Below, in pieces: positions 47,248 to 56,932 of a DNA stretch of 64,000 bases (position 1 is the first letter of the stretch; every line of letters starts with the position of its first letter). A model generated the notes under the pieces. It made no database searches. It was given only the letters and a program-made list of their open reading frames with translations, and was not told where the DNA came from. This stretch comes from Nitrososphaerota archaeon (lineage in GTDB: Archaea; Thermoproteota; Nitrososphaeria; Nitrososphaerales; Nitrosopumilaceae): positions 1 through 64,000 of the forward strand of contig VHBK01000002.1 in the NCBI GenBank assembly GCA_016872015.1, in the 5' to 3' direction. Both the position numbers and the translations under genes were made by a program.

Positions 47248-48846
47248 GTGCAGACAAAGTTCATTTTTGTTACAGGTGGTGTTATGTCTGGCCTAGGTAA
47301 GGGCGTAGTCACTTCTTCTATCGCAAAATTGCTGCAATTATCAAACCAAAGGGTTTCTTGCGTCAAAATAGACCCATACCTGAATTATGATGCAGGAACG
47401 ATGAACCCAGTAGCCCATGGCGAAGTATACGTCACAGACGACGGAGGCGAATGCGACATGGACATTGGCAATTACGAGCGATTTCTAAACCAAAATCTCA
47501 AAAAAACCCACAACATCACGACTGCCCAAATCTATTCATCAGTAATAGAAGCAGAGCGCAGAGGCGAGTACCTGGGTGCATGCGTCCAAATAATTCCACA
47601 TATCACAGATGAAATCAAAAAGAGAATCCACAAAATAGCCGAAGATGAAAAGCTCGACTTTTTGGTAGTAGAGTGTGGTGGAACAGTAGGCGACATTGAA
47701 TCACTACCGTTTCTAGAAGCACTAAGACAAATGAGACTAGAGGAAGGGCCGCAAAGCGTATTGTTTGTCCATGTTACTTTAGCGCCATCACTGGATGTGG
47801 TAGGAGAACAAAAGACAAAGCCAACACAGCATTCCGTCCAAGAATTACGAAGAATCGGTATCCAGCCAGACTTTATGGCGGTACGATGCACAGAGCCATT
47901 ACTAGAATCAACAAAAAAGAAAATCTCCATGTTTACCAATGTCACTGCGAGTGATGTATTTTCATGCCATGATGTACCATCAATATTTTCAGTCCCGCAA
48001 ATTCTCTACGAGCAGGGAATTGTCGATAAAATATTTACAAAGTTTGCCAAAGTTGGCATGATAAATTCTGCAGCAAACTGGGACAAGTGGAACGGTATAG
48101 TCCAGTCTATGCAGCATAAAGATGGAGAAATCAAGATAGCCATGGTTGGAAAATATGTCACACTGGCAGACAGCTATGTCAGCGTAAATCATGCACTAAA
48201 GCACGCAGGAGCTAAAATTGGAAAATCAGTATCAATTGACTGGATTGACTCTGAAGGAATCAACGGAAATGTCGACACGCTATCAAAATACAACGGAATT
48301 CTAGTGCCAGGAGGATTTGGCTCAAGAGGTGTTGAAGGAATCATAAAGACAGCAAACTATGCCAGAGAAAAAAATATTCCATATCTAGGAATTTGTTTTG
48401 GATTTCAGCTTGCTGCAGTTGCATTTGGCAGATATGTCTTGAATTATTCCGATGCAAACTCGACAGAGCTAGACCCAAACACAACACACCCAGTTGTGGA
48501 TCTATTGCCAGAGCAAAAGACACTATCAAATCTTGGCGGAACACTACGACTGGGAGCTCACAATATCACGATAAAACCAAACACAATTGCATCAAAAACA
48601 TACAATGCAGACCATGTCTCAAGACGACACAGACACAGATACGAAATCAATACAAAATATTTACACGAATTTGAGAAAAACGGCCTAGTCTTTTCAGCAG
48701 AATCTGACAATTCAAAGAGAATGGAAATGCTAGAGATTCCATCACATAAATTCTATTTTGGTGTGCAATTCCACCCAGAGTTCAACAGCAGGCCGGGCTT
48801 TCCAGAGGAATCCTTTGAGGCCTTTATCCGGGCTTCGGCAAGCTAG
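47248..48846 (+). CDS. pyrG: CTP synthase
   Basis: FIFVTGGVMSGLGKGVVTSSIA, KIDPYLNYDAGTMNPVAHGEVYVTDDGGE, LGICFGFQL, GVQFHPEFNSRP. Confidence 0.98.
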   Translation: MQTKFIFVTGGVMSGLGKGVVTSSIAKLLQLSNQRVSCVKIDPYLNYDAGTMNPVAHGEVYVTDDGGECDMDIGNYERFLNQNLKKTHNITTAQIYSSVIEAERRGEYLGACVQIIPHITDEIKKRIHKIAEDEKLDFLVVECGGTVGDIESLPFLEALRQMRLEEGPQSVLFVHVTLAPSLDVVGEQKTKPTQHSVQELRRIGIQPDFMAVRCTEPLLESTKKKISMFTNVTASDVFSCHDVPSIFSVPQILYEQGIVDKIFTKFAKVGMINSAANWDKWNGIVQSMQHKDGEIKIAMVGKYVTLADSYVSVNHALKHAGAKIGKSVSIDWIDSEGINGNVDTLSKYNGILVPGGFGSRGVEGIIKTANYAREKNIPYLGICFGFQLAAVAFGRYVLNYSDANSTELDPNTTHPVVDLLPEQKTLSNLGGTLRLGAHNITIKPNTIASKTYNADHVSRRHRHRYEINTKYLHEFEKNGLVFSAESDNSKRMEMLEIPSHKFYFGVQFHPEFNSRPGFPEESFEAFIRASAS

Positions 48847-49838
48847 GTCTTTGAAATTTCGTAGATTTTCTGCCTAGAATCACGCATGGAGATTTTCTTT
48901 TTGACATAGCCCTTATCCAGTAGGTGTCGCAGTGCCAGGCGTACCGTTCTGTCAGGGAGTAGTGTCTTTGTTACCAGATCGCGCTGCGTCATGGTGCCCT
49001 CAAATTCCAGGGTCTTGAGCAATAGTTTTGAGCTTGGAGGCATGTTTAGCAGGTCCTCTGCCAGCTTGACCTTTTTCGTTAGTGCAGAAACTGCACTGGA
49101 GTCCTTTTTGATCTTGATTACTCGTGCAGATGGCACGGATTTTGTACATTCTAGCGTGTTGTTTATTCGAAATCTGTCGACTCCATCCATTACCACCTCA
49201 CAAAATATTCTAGATGAAATATCATCTACTTCTATTATGCTGGTGTCGCGTACAATGAGTGGCCTGCGAGTAATGTCTAGCGAGTTTACAGATACAATGC
49301 CAAGCACTGGTGAGTCTTGAAATATCATCGGGCCTCCTGCAGACATGGAATATGCAGAAGAGCCAATCGGAGTAGATATGATGACACCATCGCTGGAATC
49401 ATGCCAGACCTCTTCATGGTTTACGCGCAATACATGCTCCATCAGCATGGCACTCTTTGATGAAAATACGGCCACATCATTTAGAACCGGATAGACTGGT
49501 TTTCCGTCAATTTTGACTGCAATTCTTGAGAATTCCGATGTTCTATAGTCTGATTTTTTTATCCTGTTTACTATAGAAGAGAATTCCTTTAGATCAATTT
49601 GGGCCAAAAACCCGCTGGATTCAGATTCGCCGACGCCAAGGACTGGAACCTGCGCATCTTGGGTCTTGTGAAAATAATTGCGCACTCCCCTGTCGCCGCC
49701 AGTCACAATCACACAATCAAGGTCTTTTTGTGGCTTGTATCCAACATATCGAGATTGCAATCCATAGTCATCCAAAACAGTCTTGATTGTCTTTACTGCA
49801 ATGTCAGTAGGTGTTATTCCAGATATTCCTATTTGCAC
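48843..49838 (-). CDS. NAD kinase-like protein with C-terminal winged-helix domain
   Basis: VIVTGGDRGVRNYF, VLGVGESESSGFLAQI, DGVIISTPIGSSAYSMSAGGPMI; C-terminal EFEGTMTQRDLVTKTLLPDRTVRLALRHLLDKGYVKKK. Confidence 0.88.
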   Translation of the reverse strand: MQIGISGITPTDIAVKTIKTVLDDYGLQSRYVGYKPQKDLDCVIVTGGDRGVRNYFHKTQDAQVPVLGVGESESSGFLAQIDLKEFSSIVNRIKKSDYRTSEFSRIAVKIDGKPVYPVLNDVAVFSSKSAMLMEHVLRVNHEEVWHDSSDGVIISTPIGSSAYSMSAGGPMIFQDSPVLGIVSVNSLDITRRPLIVRDTSIIEVDDISSRIFCEVVMDGVDRFRINNTLECTKSVPSARVIKIKKDSSAVSALTKKVKLAEDLLNMPPSSKLLLKTLEFEGTMTQRDLVTKTLLPDRTVRLALRHLLDKGYVKKKISMRDSRQKIYEISKT

Positions 49839-49871
49839 AGAAAAGCTAGGGTTTCTTGTAATAATAAAAGC

Positions 49872-50741
49872 TTAGACGTCCTTAAACTTCATTATATTAT
49901 AGTAATACGAGGCATTGACCTGAGTTTGGCCTCTTTGAGGAATCTTCTCTAGTCCCACCTCTTTTGATTCCAATGCTGCTTGTGCAGCACCTCCTGCAAA
50001 GCTTAGTGCCCACAATGCATCTTTTTCTTTGAGCATCGCACAACAATATGTAGCAGTAAAGATATCACCAACTCCGACAGTGTCGTAAATGTCCATGTTT
50101 GGCAAAGTAATAGAATATTGCCTGTTTTTGTAAAACAGCGAGACTTCGCGCTTGTTTGTATATAGCAAATGCTCTATTTTTTTGTGCAGTGTTTTTGCGC
50201 CCTCAATTCCCTCGATTCCGGTTAGCTGATACACTTCGTTTGGGTCTGACTTGAGAACGGTTATGCCGTCAAGATCAAGGCTTGTTCTCTCAAAGGACAC
50301 CAGTCCGTCTGGGCCTTTTCTGCGCAAAAACCCCTGTGGGTCCAGTGCCACAAAACCAGAATCGGATTTTATCTTTTGGAATACTTCCACAGATATTTCA
50401 TCAAATACCGGGCTGACCAGAATTCCGTCTGCTTTTGTTTTGGTGTAATCAATTTTGTCGCAGAGATTCTTTATCCAAAGTGTTCTTTCTGCGCCAGAGA
50501 TGTCCAACCTAAACCGCGTGGTGTTTTTTTGCGATTGCGCGTTTTCAAACTTTATCTTGTTTTTTTGCAAATACTCTACATTGGTATAGTCAGGGCCAAA
50601 TTTCGTATACAATTCCACATCAAAGCCCATGTTTTTTGCAGCCACACCACAATAGCACGCAGGCCCGCCAGGCCTCTCGTACAGGTTTCCGCCAATATTA
50701 ATTTCATCTATTGTACAGTGAGAAAAAATTCCAAGCTTCAC
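49872..50741 (-). CDS. PfkB-family sugar kinase
   Basis: GGNLYERPGGPACYCGVAAKNMG; DTVGVGDIFTATYC. Confidence 0.88.
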   Translation of the reverse strand: MKLGIFSHCTIDEINIGGNLYERPGGPACYCGVAAKNMGFDVELYTKFGPDYTNVEYLQKNKIKFENAQSQKNTTRFRLDISGAERTLWIKNLCDKIDYTKTKADGILVSPVFDEISVEVFQKIKSDSGFVALDPQGFLRRKGPDGLVSFERTSLDLDGITVLKSDPNEVYQLTGIEGIEGAKTLHKKIEHLLYTNKREVSLFYKNRQYSITLPNMDIYDTVGVGDIFTATYCCAMLKEKDALWALSFAGGAAQAALESKEVGLEKIPQRGQTQVNASYYYNIMKFKDV

Positions 50742-50750
50742 TGTACCAGC

Positions 50751-50867
50751 TCAATTCGGTTCGGATTTAGTTTTTTGCTTTTGAAGACAGTCAGGGCAGA
50801 TAATCTGTCCCCGCTCTATTACAATCTCTACGTTTGATCTTAGGCAGAAATGGCACAGGCCTCGCAT
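50751..50867 (-). CDS. Zinc-ribbon microprotein (38 aa)
   Basis: MRGLCHFCLRSNVEIVIERGQIICPDCLQKQKTKSEPN, two CxxC; 9 nt upstream of the pfkB-family gene; below the length cutoff of the track. Confidence 0.7.
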   Translation of the reverse strand: MRGLCHFCLRSNVEIVIERGQIICPDCLQKQKTKSEPN

Positions 50868-50950
50868 CTACCATACCATTACCAGAACTAGCATAAATCT
50901 AAGCTAGTAATCTGAGAAAAAGAGATATTCCAAGATATAAGCTCAAGGCT

Positions 50951-52699
50951 GTGAGAAAGCCAATTCTGGTGACCATAGACAAAAAGCTGGTCTCTTTGCT
51001 CATGGTAGTGTCATTAATCGGAATAGGCGTGACTATTTTCTTTTCATTTCACTATGCCACCATAATTTTGGGCGAGCGGGCAGTAAACCAGCTAATAGGC
51101 GAGGCTGCAATTCGAGGCAGCGCCATAGAAGGTACCATGAAGTCCAAAATCCATGAAATGCAAGTAATTACAACAAACCCAATGATAAAGATGCTAGTCT
51201 CGGAACTAAACCAAATTGAAGATGCGCAGATTCTTGCGGAAACAATTGCGCAAAAAAGAATGGATTTTCTAATTGAAGTTCAGGCATTTGAGGCAAGCAT
51301 TGGCGGCCTAGATGACCTAGAAAATGTAGAGATCATAGGAAATGATGGGGAGAGACTCTTTGCCCTTGTCAACACAAAAACCAAAAAGGACTATTTGTCT
51401 GACCCAGTCTTTATTCAAGGGACAAAAGAATCGTTTACACAAATCATTCTTAGCGCCGATGGCAAGCGCAAAATAGTAACTGCTGCACCAATATTTGAAA
51501 AACCCAAAGATGTAGAACCAATTGGTGTTGCAATAATTACTGCAAACACAAACCAAATTGATAGTGTATTGTTAAACAGAAAGGGCCTAGGCCAAACAGG
51601 TGAATCCTATCTTGTAAGTCAGTACGGCTACATGTTATCAGAGTCAAGGTTTGTTCCAAATGCACCGTTTGTGCAAAAAGTAGATACCGAGCCGCTAAAC
51701 CACTGTCTAGCGGATGGCCAGATCTATTATGGTGTACACAGTGATTATCGAGGAATATCAGTCCTTGGTGCATCAAACTGCATGAAAAGCCTTGGAATGA
51801 GCATTATAGTAGAAATTGACGAAGTCGAAGTCTTTGAGCCAGTAGCAGACCTTCGAGACAAAATAATTGTCCTAGGCGCAATTATTACCATAATAGTTGG
51901 AATTGCCACGTATTTTCTATCCAAGCTGATATCAAAGCCATTAATCAAGCTCAAAAATGCCGCAACCCAAGTAGCAAACGGCGATTTTAACGTTAGAACA
52001 AACATCAAAACAGACGACGAGATAGGCCAGCTTTCGCGCTCATTTGACCAGATGGCAGAGCAAATTCAGGACTCTCTTCTCAAAATAAAAGAGCGAGAAG
52101 ATGTAATCAAGCAGCAAAAAGACATTCTGCTACAGTTCTCCCAGTACAGTTCCAATTATTGCGTCTGCTTTGTAGACATTGTCGGCTCTACCAAGTTAAC
52201 ATCCAGGCTATCAGACATGGAAACCAGTAAGTTTTATTCCATATTTTTGAACTCGGCGGCAACTGCAATTACGCAAAACCACGGAGTGGTAGTCAAAAAC
52301 ATTGGCGATGCATTACTGTATTATTTCCCAAAGACAGATTCCGAAGAGCAAACGCCATTTGAGGAAATGTTGCATTGTTGTATGAAGCTAATTGAAGCAA
52401 GAACTGCAATCAATCGGGCACTAGGCGCAGAAAGTCTGCCAGAAGTTAGCTATAGGATATCCGCAATGTTTGGCCCAGTCAGAGTCGCAATAGTTGCAAC
52501 ATCTGCAATTGATGATATCTTTGGCTCTACAGTAAACACTTGCTCGAAGATAAACTCACTTGCAAAACCAAACACACTAGTAATTGGTGAATCACTATAC
52601 CAAAAAATCAAAGACATCAAAGGATACGAGTTTGAGAAAATCTCCGATTACACCATAGATGCAGAAAACAAGTTTGCAGTGTATCTAGTATCGCAATAA
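50951..52699 (+). CDS. Membrane receptor with extracytoplasmic sensor (Cache-like), HAMP and class III adenylate/guanylate cyclase domain
   Basis: Two TM segments; SKPLIKLKNAATQVANGDFNVRTNIKTDDEIGQLSRSFDQMAEQI HAMP; VCFVDIVGSTKLTSRLSD and GVVVKNIGDALLYYF cyclase motifs. Confidence 0.9.
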   Translation: MRKPILVTIDKKLVSLLMVVSLIGIGVTIFFSFHYATIILGERAVNQLIGEAAIRGSAIEGTMKSKIHEMQVITTNPMIKMLVSELNQIEDAQILAETIAQKRMDFLIEVQAFEASIGGLDDLENVEIIGNDGERLFALVNTKTKKDYLSDPVFIQGTKESFTQIILSADGKRKIVTAAPIFEKPKDVEPIGVAIITANTNQIDSVLLNRKGLGQTGESYLVSQYGYMLSESRFVPNAPFVQKVDTEPLNHCLADGQIYYGVHSDYRGISVLGASNCMKSLGMSIIVEIDEVEVFEPVADLRDKIIVLGAIITIIVGIATYFLSKLISKPLIKLKNAATQVANGDFNVRTNIKTDDEIGQLSRSFDQMAEQIQDSLLKIKEREDVIKQQKDILLQFSQYSSNYCVCFVDIVGSTKLTSRLSDMETSKFYSIFLNSAATAITQNHGVVVKNIGDALLYYFPKTDSEEQTPFEEMLHCCMKLIEARTAINRALGAESLPEVSYRISAMFGPVRVAIVATSAIDDIFGSTVNTCSKINSLAKPNTLVIGESLYQKIKDIKGYEFEKISDYTIDAENKFAVYLVSQ

Positions 52700-52739
52700 T
52701 CACATCAAGATTATAAAGAGGCACTCGGAAGGGAAATTC

Positions 52740-53027
52740 ATGCCATTAAAGCGTGCAAGTAGAGGACGACGAAAGGGCGGAAAGGGCTCTTCTGACCGTA
52801 TCCAGTGCACAAACTGTGGCGCTACAGTTCCTAAAGACAAGGCAAAAAAAGTCACATCCAGACTAAATCTTGTAGAGGCATCACTTGCAAAAGAACTGCG
52901 TGCACAGGGAGCTTACATTGCATCACCAAAGGTCCTCAAGTGGTACTGTGTTTCATGCGCAATTCACTTTGGCATACTAAAGATTAGATCTGCTGACTCC
53001 AGAAGACAGACAGGCAAGCTGTACTAG
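52740..53027 (+). CDS. rps26e: Small ribosomal subunit protein S26e
   Basis: RASRGRRKGGKG..RIQCTNCGATVPKDKAKK...YCVSCAIHFGI.R.RS...R. Confidence 0.95.
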   Translation: MPLKRASRGRRKGGKGSSDRIQCTNCGATVPKDKAKKVTSRLNLVEASLAKELRAQGAYIASPKVLKWYCVSCAIHFGILKIRSADSRRQTGKLY

Positions 53028-53617
53028 TCTTCTTTGATATTTTTGGATGTTACAATAATTCTCTGAACGAATGTTATTCCGGCAATTACAATTACAATGC
53101 CAATGGCATACGGCATCAATCCCGGAATCATTCCAATTATAGCAATTACTAGCAGTCTTTCTGCGCGCTCACCAATTCCAATTCCCTGTAGTTTTATTCC
53201 AAGGGATTCTGCACGAGATCTCGCATAGCTTACCAATAACGACAGAGTAATCGCAAGCAAAACCCAGATTGGCTCTGCAAACCCGCCCACCAATAATCCT
53301 GCAAATATTGCAACTTCGGCAATTTTGTCAAATACGGAATCTAGGAATCCGCCTCTTTTGGTGACCTTTTTTGTATATCGAGCGACTTGGCCGTCAACCA
53401 TGTCAAAGAATCCAGAAACCAAGAGCAATACTCCACCAATAATTGCCGCAGAAAAATATGGAGAAATGTACTGGTTTAGACCATATGTTATGGCAGATAA
53501 GAAAGCAAATGCAAGGCCTACACCTGTCCAAAAGTCAGGAGAAAGGCCAGTTGCACCAAATTTTGCGCCAAGCTTTTCTAGCGCAGGCCTCAGCGATTCT
53601 CTAAAATTATTTAGCAA
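53024..53617 (-). CDS. CDP-alcohol phosphatidyltransferase (archaetidylinositol phosphate synthase-like)
   Basis: DMVDGQVARYTKKVTKRGGFLDSVFDKIAE matches D-x2-DG-x2-AR-x(n)-G-x3-D-x3-D. Confidence 0.9.
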   Translation of the reverse strand: MLNNFRESLRPALEKLGAKFGATGLSPDFWTGVGLAFAFLSAITYGLNQYISPYFSAAIIGGVLLLVSGFFDMVDGQVARYTKKVTKRGGFLDSVFDKIAEVAIFAGLLVGGFAEPIWVLLAITLSLLVSYARSRAESLGIKLQGIGIGERAERLLVIAIIGMIPGLMPYAIGIVIVIAGITFVQRIIVTSKNIKED

Positions 53618-53639
53618 TGTCGTGGAATGATTTCCGATT

Positions 53640-54506
53640 CTATTTAAAATTCATGGCAACCATGGTAGATAGTAGCTTGGCTGCAAGCGATGCAGTAGCG
53701 CCATTATCGTATGTTGGATTTAGCTCCACCACGTCTAGAACAGAGATTTTGCTGTTTTGCATTGAATATATCATGTCAAATAATTCGCGCGATGTGATTC
53801 CTACTGCTTCTGGATTTCCCACGCCAGGCGCAAATGCAGGGTCAAGCACATCCAAATCCACACTAACGTAGGTCTTGTCAAATGTAGATATTGCATCTTT
53901 GACCATTTTTGGGCCTTTACCATCTCGAATATCTCTGTCAGTGATGGTGCGAATCTTGTTTTCTTTGAGAAATGCAAGTTCTTCTTTTACAAAAGAGCGC
54001 GCACCAACATGAATAATTTTGTCTGCTCCTTTTTTCTCCACCACTCTTCTCAAATATGACGCATGAGAGTATTCTTCTCCTGCATATCCGTCTCTAAGAT
54101 CATAGTGCGCATCAAATACGATATACCCAGTTTCCTTTGGAACATTCATGTATGTGCCATAGGTCAGCGAGTGCTCGCCTCCAAGTATAATCAACAGTCT
54201 GTCTTTTTTTGTAAGCTCTGATGTGATCTTGCCTACCATGTCTAGCATTTCTTCGACATTTGCAGTGTGCATTGCGTTTCCCAGGTCTTCAATTGCTACT
54301 CCTTCGAGGTCAACACCCAAATCTGGGTGGAAAATTTCTATATTGTTAAAGGCCTTGCGGATTGCATCAGGGCCAAATCTGCATCCAGGCTTGTAAGAAT
54401 GAGTGGAATCAAACGGAATGCCATATACAGTAGCAACCGGAGTTTTTGCTTCACCTGGACTGATAATTAGTGGGTCTTTGTTCAGATACAAATCAAGATA
54501 GCTCAT
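53640..54506 (-). CDS. speB: Agmatinase/arginase (ureohydrolase) family
   Basis: ILGGEHSLTYG, VFDAHYDLRD, SVDLDVLDPAFAPGVGNPEAVG. Confidence 0.93.
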   Translation of the reverse strand: MSYLDLYLNKDPLIISPGEAKTPVATVYGIPFDSTHSYKPGCRFGPDAIRKAFNNIEIFHPDLGVDLEGVAIEDLGNAMHTANVEEMLDMVGKITSELTKKDRLLIILGGEHSLTYGTYMNVPKETGYIVFDAHYDLRDGYAGEEYSHASYLRRVVEKKGADKIIHVGARSFVKEELAFLKENKIRTITDRDIRDGKGPKMVKDAISTFDKTYVSVDLDVLDPAFAPGVGNPEAVGITSRELFDMIYSMQNSKISVLDVVELNPTYDNGATASLAAKLLSTMVAMNFK

Positions 54507-54539
54507 TATATTTTTCAGAAAAAACCACTAGAAAATATA

Positions 54540-54929
54540 CTATGCTATGACTTTATGGCCGGATTCTTTGAATAGTCTTTCCACTTTTTTTACCAGGCCG
54601 TCAGAGCTGAATGGTTTTTCGACAAACTTGACTCGGTTGACCCATCCAAGATCGGCAAGCTTTGATTCCAGTTCATCGCCAAAGCTGCTAATAAAACAAA
54701 TGTTTTGGTTTTTGTTTTTAGCAAAGATTTCTTTGGCAGCATCCAATCCATTCATTTTTGGCATGCTATAGTCCAAAATCACCACATCGTATGATGTAGG
54801 ACTGGCACAATACTCTGATAGGCATTCTTGGCCGTCAAATGTCAACTTGACTGTGTGTCCTTTGGACTGGAATATCTCTTGGTACAATACACCATACGCC
54901 ACACTGTCTTCGGCAACCAAGATGTTCAT
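54540..54929 (-). CDS. Receiver-only response regulator
   Basis: ILVAEDSVAYGVLY, YDVVILDYSMPKMNGLDAAKEI, VEKPFSSDGL. Confidence 0.9.
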   Translation of the reverse strand: MNILVAEDSVAYGVLYQEIFQSKGHTVKLTFDGQECLSEYCASPTSYDVVILDYSMPKMNGLDAAKEIFAKNKNQNICFISSFGDELESKLADLGWVNRVKFVEKPFSSDGLVKKVERLFKESGHKVIA

Positions 54930-54967
54930 ATTATGAAATTCACATTAGTGCTAATGTAGTAGATTAT

Positions 54968-54980
54968 GTTCGATCTAAAC
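54968..54980 (-). promoter_or_regulatory. GTTT-N4-CGAAC dyad, 39 nt before a response regulator start
   Basis: Minus strand GTTTAGATCGAAC. Confidence 0.45.
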
Positions 54981-54990
54981 GGACATTGAA

Positions 54991-56871
54991 TCAGACCATT
55001 ATTTGCGGTCTTTTTGACAGGTATCTTGACAGGTTTAGTTTTGTAAACGGCTTGTCTTTTGTCTGCTCTTTAATTTTGGAGACAAACTCGTCAAATGACA
55101 ATTCTATGACATCTCCTGTCTTTCTGTCACGTATGGAAAGGTTTGCCTTGCCAATTTCTTTTTCACCAATTACCAAGGTGTACTGGATCCACTCCGTTTC
55201 GGATTCTCGGATTCGTTTTCCAAGTGTTTCGTTTCTATCGTCGATATCTACACGAATGTCAGATGCACTAAGCTTGTCTGCTAGTTCTTCACAGTGCTTG
55301 GCAAATTCTTCCTTGAGTGGGATAATTCTGACCTGTGTTGGTGCTAGCCACAGTGGCAGTTGCGCCTTTCTTCCCTCTTTTTGGTCCAGTGCAGCTTTTT
55401 CCAATAACGCATAGATTACTCGCTCTATTGCACCACTTGGAGAATTGTGCAGTATTATTGGATGGTGTGGTGTGTTGGATTCATCAAAGTATCTAATGCC
55501 GTATCTAGCACCATTTTCCACATCTATTTGATCAGTGGACAGTGCAGATGCCTTGCCCAAATTATCTACATAGTTGAATTCCCATTTTAGTACAAAATAG
55601 AAAAATCTCTCCTTCCACATTTCCACCAGTACTGGCTTGCCCATTTTTCTGACCAGCTCCTCAATGTAGGCCTTGTTTTCATTGTAAAATTCCTCTGTAA
55701 ATCTTATTGCCATCTCATAGTCCGAATCATCGATGCCGACTTCTTTGAGTACATTTCTGGACAGATCAAATCGTTTTCGGAATTCCTCTATTGCCTGCGG
55801 AATGTCGGTGCAAAACGCATGGCAGTCAGGCATTGTAAATGCGCGCAGTCTTCGCAGGCCGACTAGTTCTCCTGATTGCTCCCGTCTGAAACTATACCGA
55901 GTAAGCTCGTAGAGCTTCATAGGCATGTTCTTGTATGATATTTGAAAGTCATTTGCCATTAGGAACTGTCCAAAGCATGCTGCAAATCTCAAAAAGAGTT
56001 GCTTGCCTTCTGTGTTGATGTTGTATTGTCGTGCCGGGAATCGGTTAAAGTAGCTCTCCATGCTTGGGTGGTGCGAGTCATACATGATCGGAGTCTCTAC
56101 TTCGAGGCCTCCGTATTCTTTTACCTGGTCTGTGACGAATCTCTCCAGTAACGACTTGATGAGTCGGCCGTTTGGATAAAATCTCATATTGCCCGAGTCT
56201 GATGCCGGCTCGTAGTCTGCAATTGCCATTTTCTTCATCAGTTTGACGTGTGGTGGGGGCTCGTCTACTGCTCTTTTTTTGGCAGCCTCGTATTTTGCCA
56301 AAATTTCCAGCTTTTCATGTTTTGCAAAGTTAAACTTATCAACCTCAGTCATTGTGCCGTCTGGCGATAAAATATACCAAAATGATTTGATTTTAGATTC
56401 GGACTTTAGTGCCTCTGATGCTTGGCCTTCATCATCGTGAGTGTGGCCATGATCGTGAGGCGCGACATCTTTGGAAAATACTTTGGAGCTCTCGGCTAGT
56501 GGATGCCCCTTTACTTTGACATTGTATGATTTTGTCCAGCCAAATGGGGCGTGTGATACTTCCAAGTCAGACGCCAAAGATTCCATTTCCTTTAGTAATG
56601 ATAACGCGGTGCTAGGTGCAGCCAAATTTGATGACAAATGAGCATATGGGTATAACAGTAGTTTTTTGCAGCCAACTTTGCCCATGCTGGTTTTAATTTC
56701 AGATATTGCCTTTTGTGCAATTTCGGAGTCATCACCGTTTTCAATTGCCACAAACACTACTACTACCTCTTCTAGTCGCTTTGGCTCTGGTGTGATTTCT
56801 TCTGCAGATTTTATCTCTTTTTTAGTAGGATTGTACTCTATGCTGTCGCAGTGTAGTTGCAGTATTCGCAC
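54991..56871 (-). CDS. thrS: Threonyl-tRNA synthetase (archaeal type)
   Basis: Archaeal N-terminal domain MRILQLHCDSIEY; YGGLEVETPIMYDSHHPSMESY; RRLRAFTMPDCHAFC; RVIYALLEKAA. Confidence 0.96.
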   Translation of the reverse strand: MRILQLHCDSIEYNPTKKEIKSAEEITPEPKRLEEVVVVFVAIENGDDSEIAQKAISEIKTSMGKVGCKKLLLYPYAHLSSNLAAPSTALSLLKEMESLASDLEVSHAPFGWTKSYNVKVKGHPLAESSKVFSKDVAPHDHGHTHDDEGQASEALKSESKIKSFWYILSPDGTMTEVDKFNFAKHEKLEILAKYEAAKKRAVDEPPPHVKLMKKMAIADYEPASDSGNMRFYPNGRLIKSLLERFVTDQVKEYGGLEVETPIMYDSHHPSMESYFNRFPARQYNINTEGKQLFLRFAACFGQFLMANDFQISYKNMPMKLYELTRYSFRREQSGELVGLRRLRAFTMPDCHAFCTDIPQAIEEFRKRFDLSRNVLKEVGIDDSDYEMAIRFTEEFYNENKAYIEELVRKMGKPVLVEMWKERFFYFVLKWEFNYVDNLGKASALSTDQIDVENGARYGIRYFDESNTPHHPIILHNSPSGAIERVIYALLEKAALDQKEGRKAQLPLWLAPTQVRIIPLKEEFAKHCEELADKLSASDIRVDIDDRNETLGKRIRESETEWIQYTLVIGEKEIGKANLSIRDRKTGDVIELSFDEFVSKIKEQTKDKPFTKLNLSRYLSKRPQIMV

Positions 56872-56932
56872 AATTTGAAGAACTCTGCGTTATTGAATTA
56901 AGTGTTACGACAAAAAAAGAAAATGACGCGAT

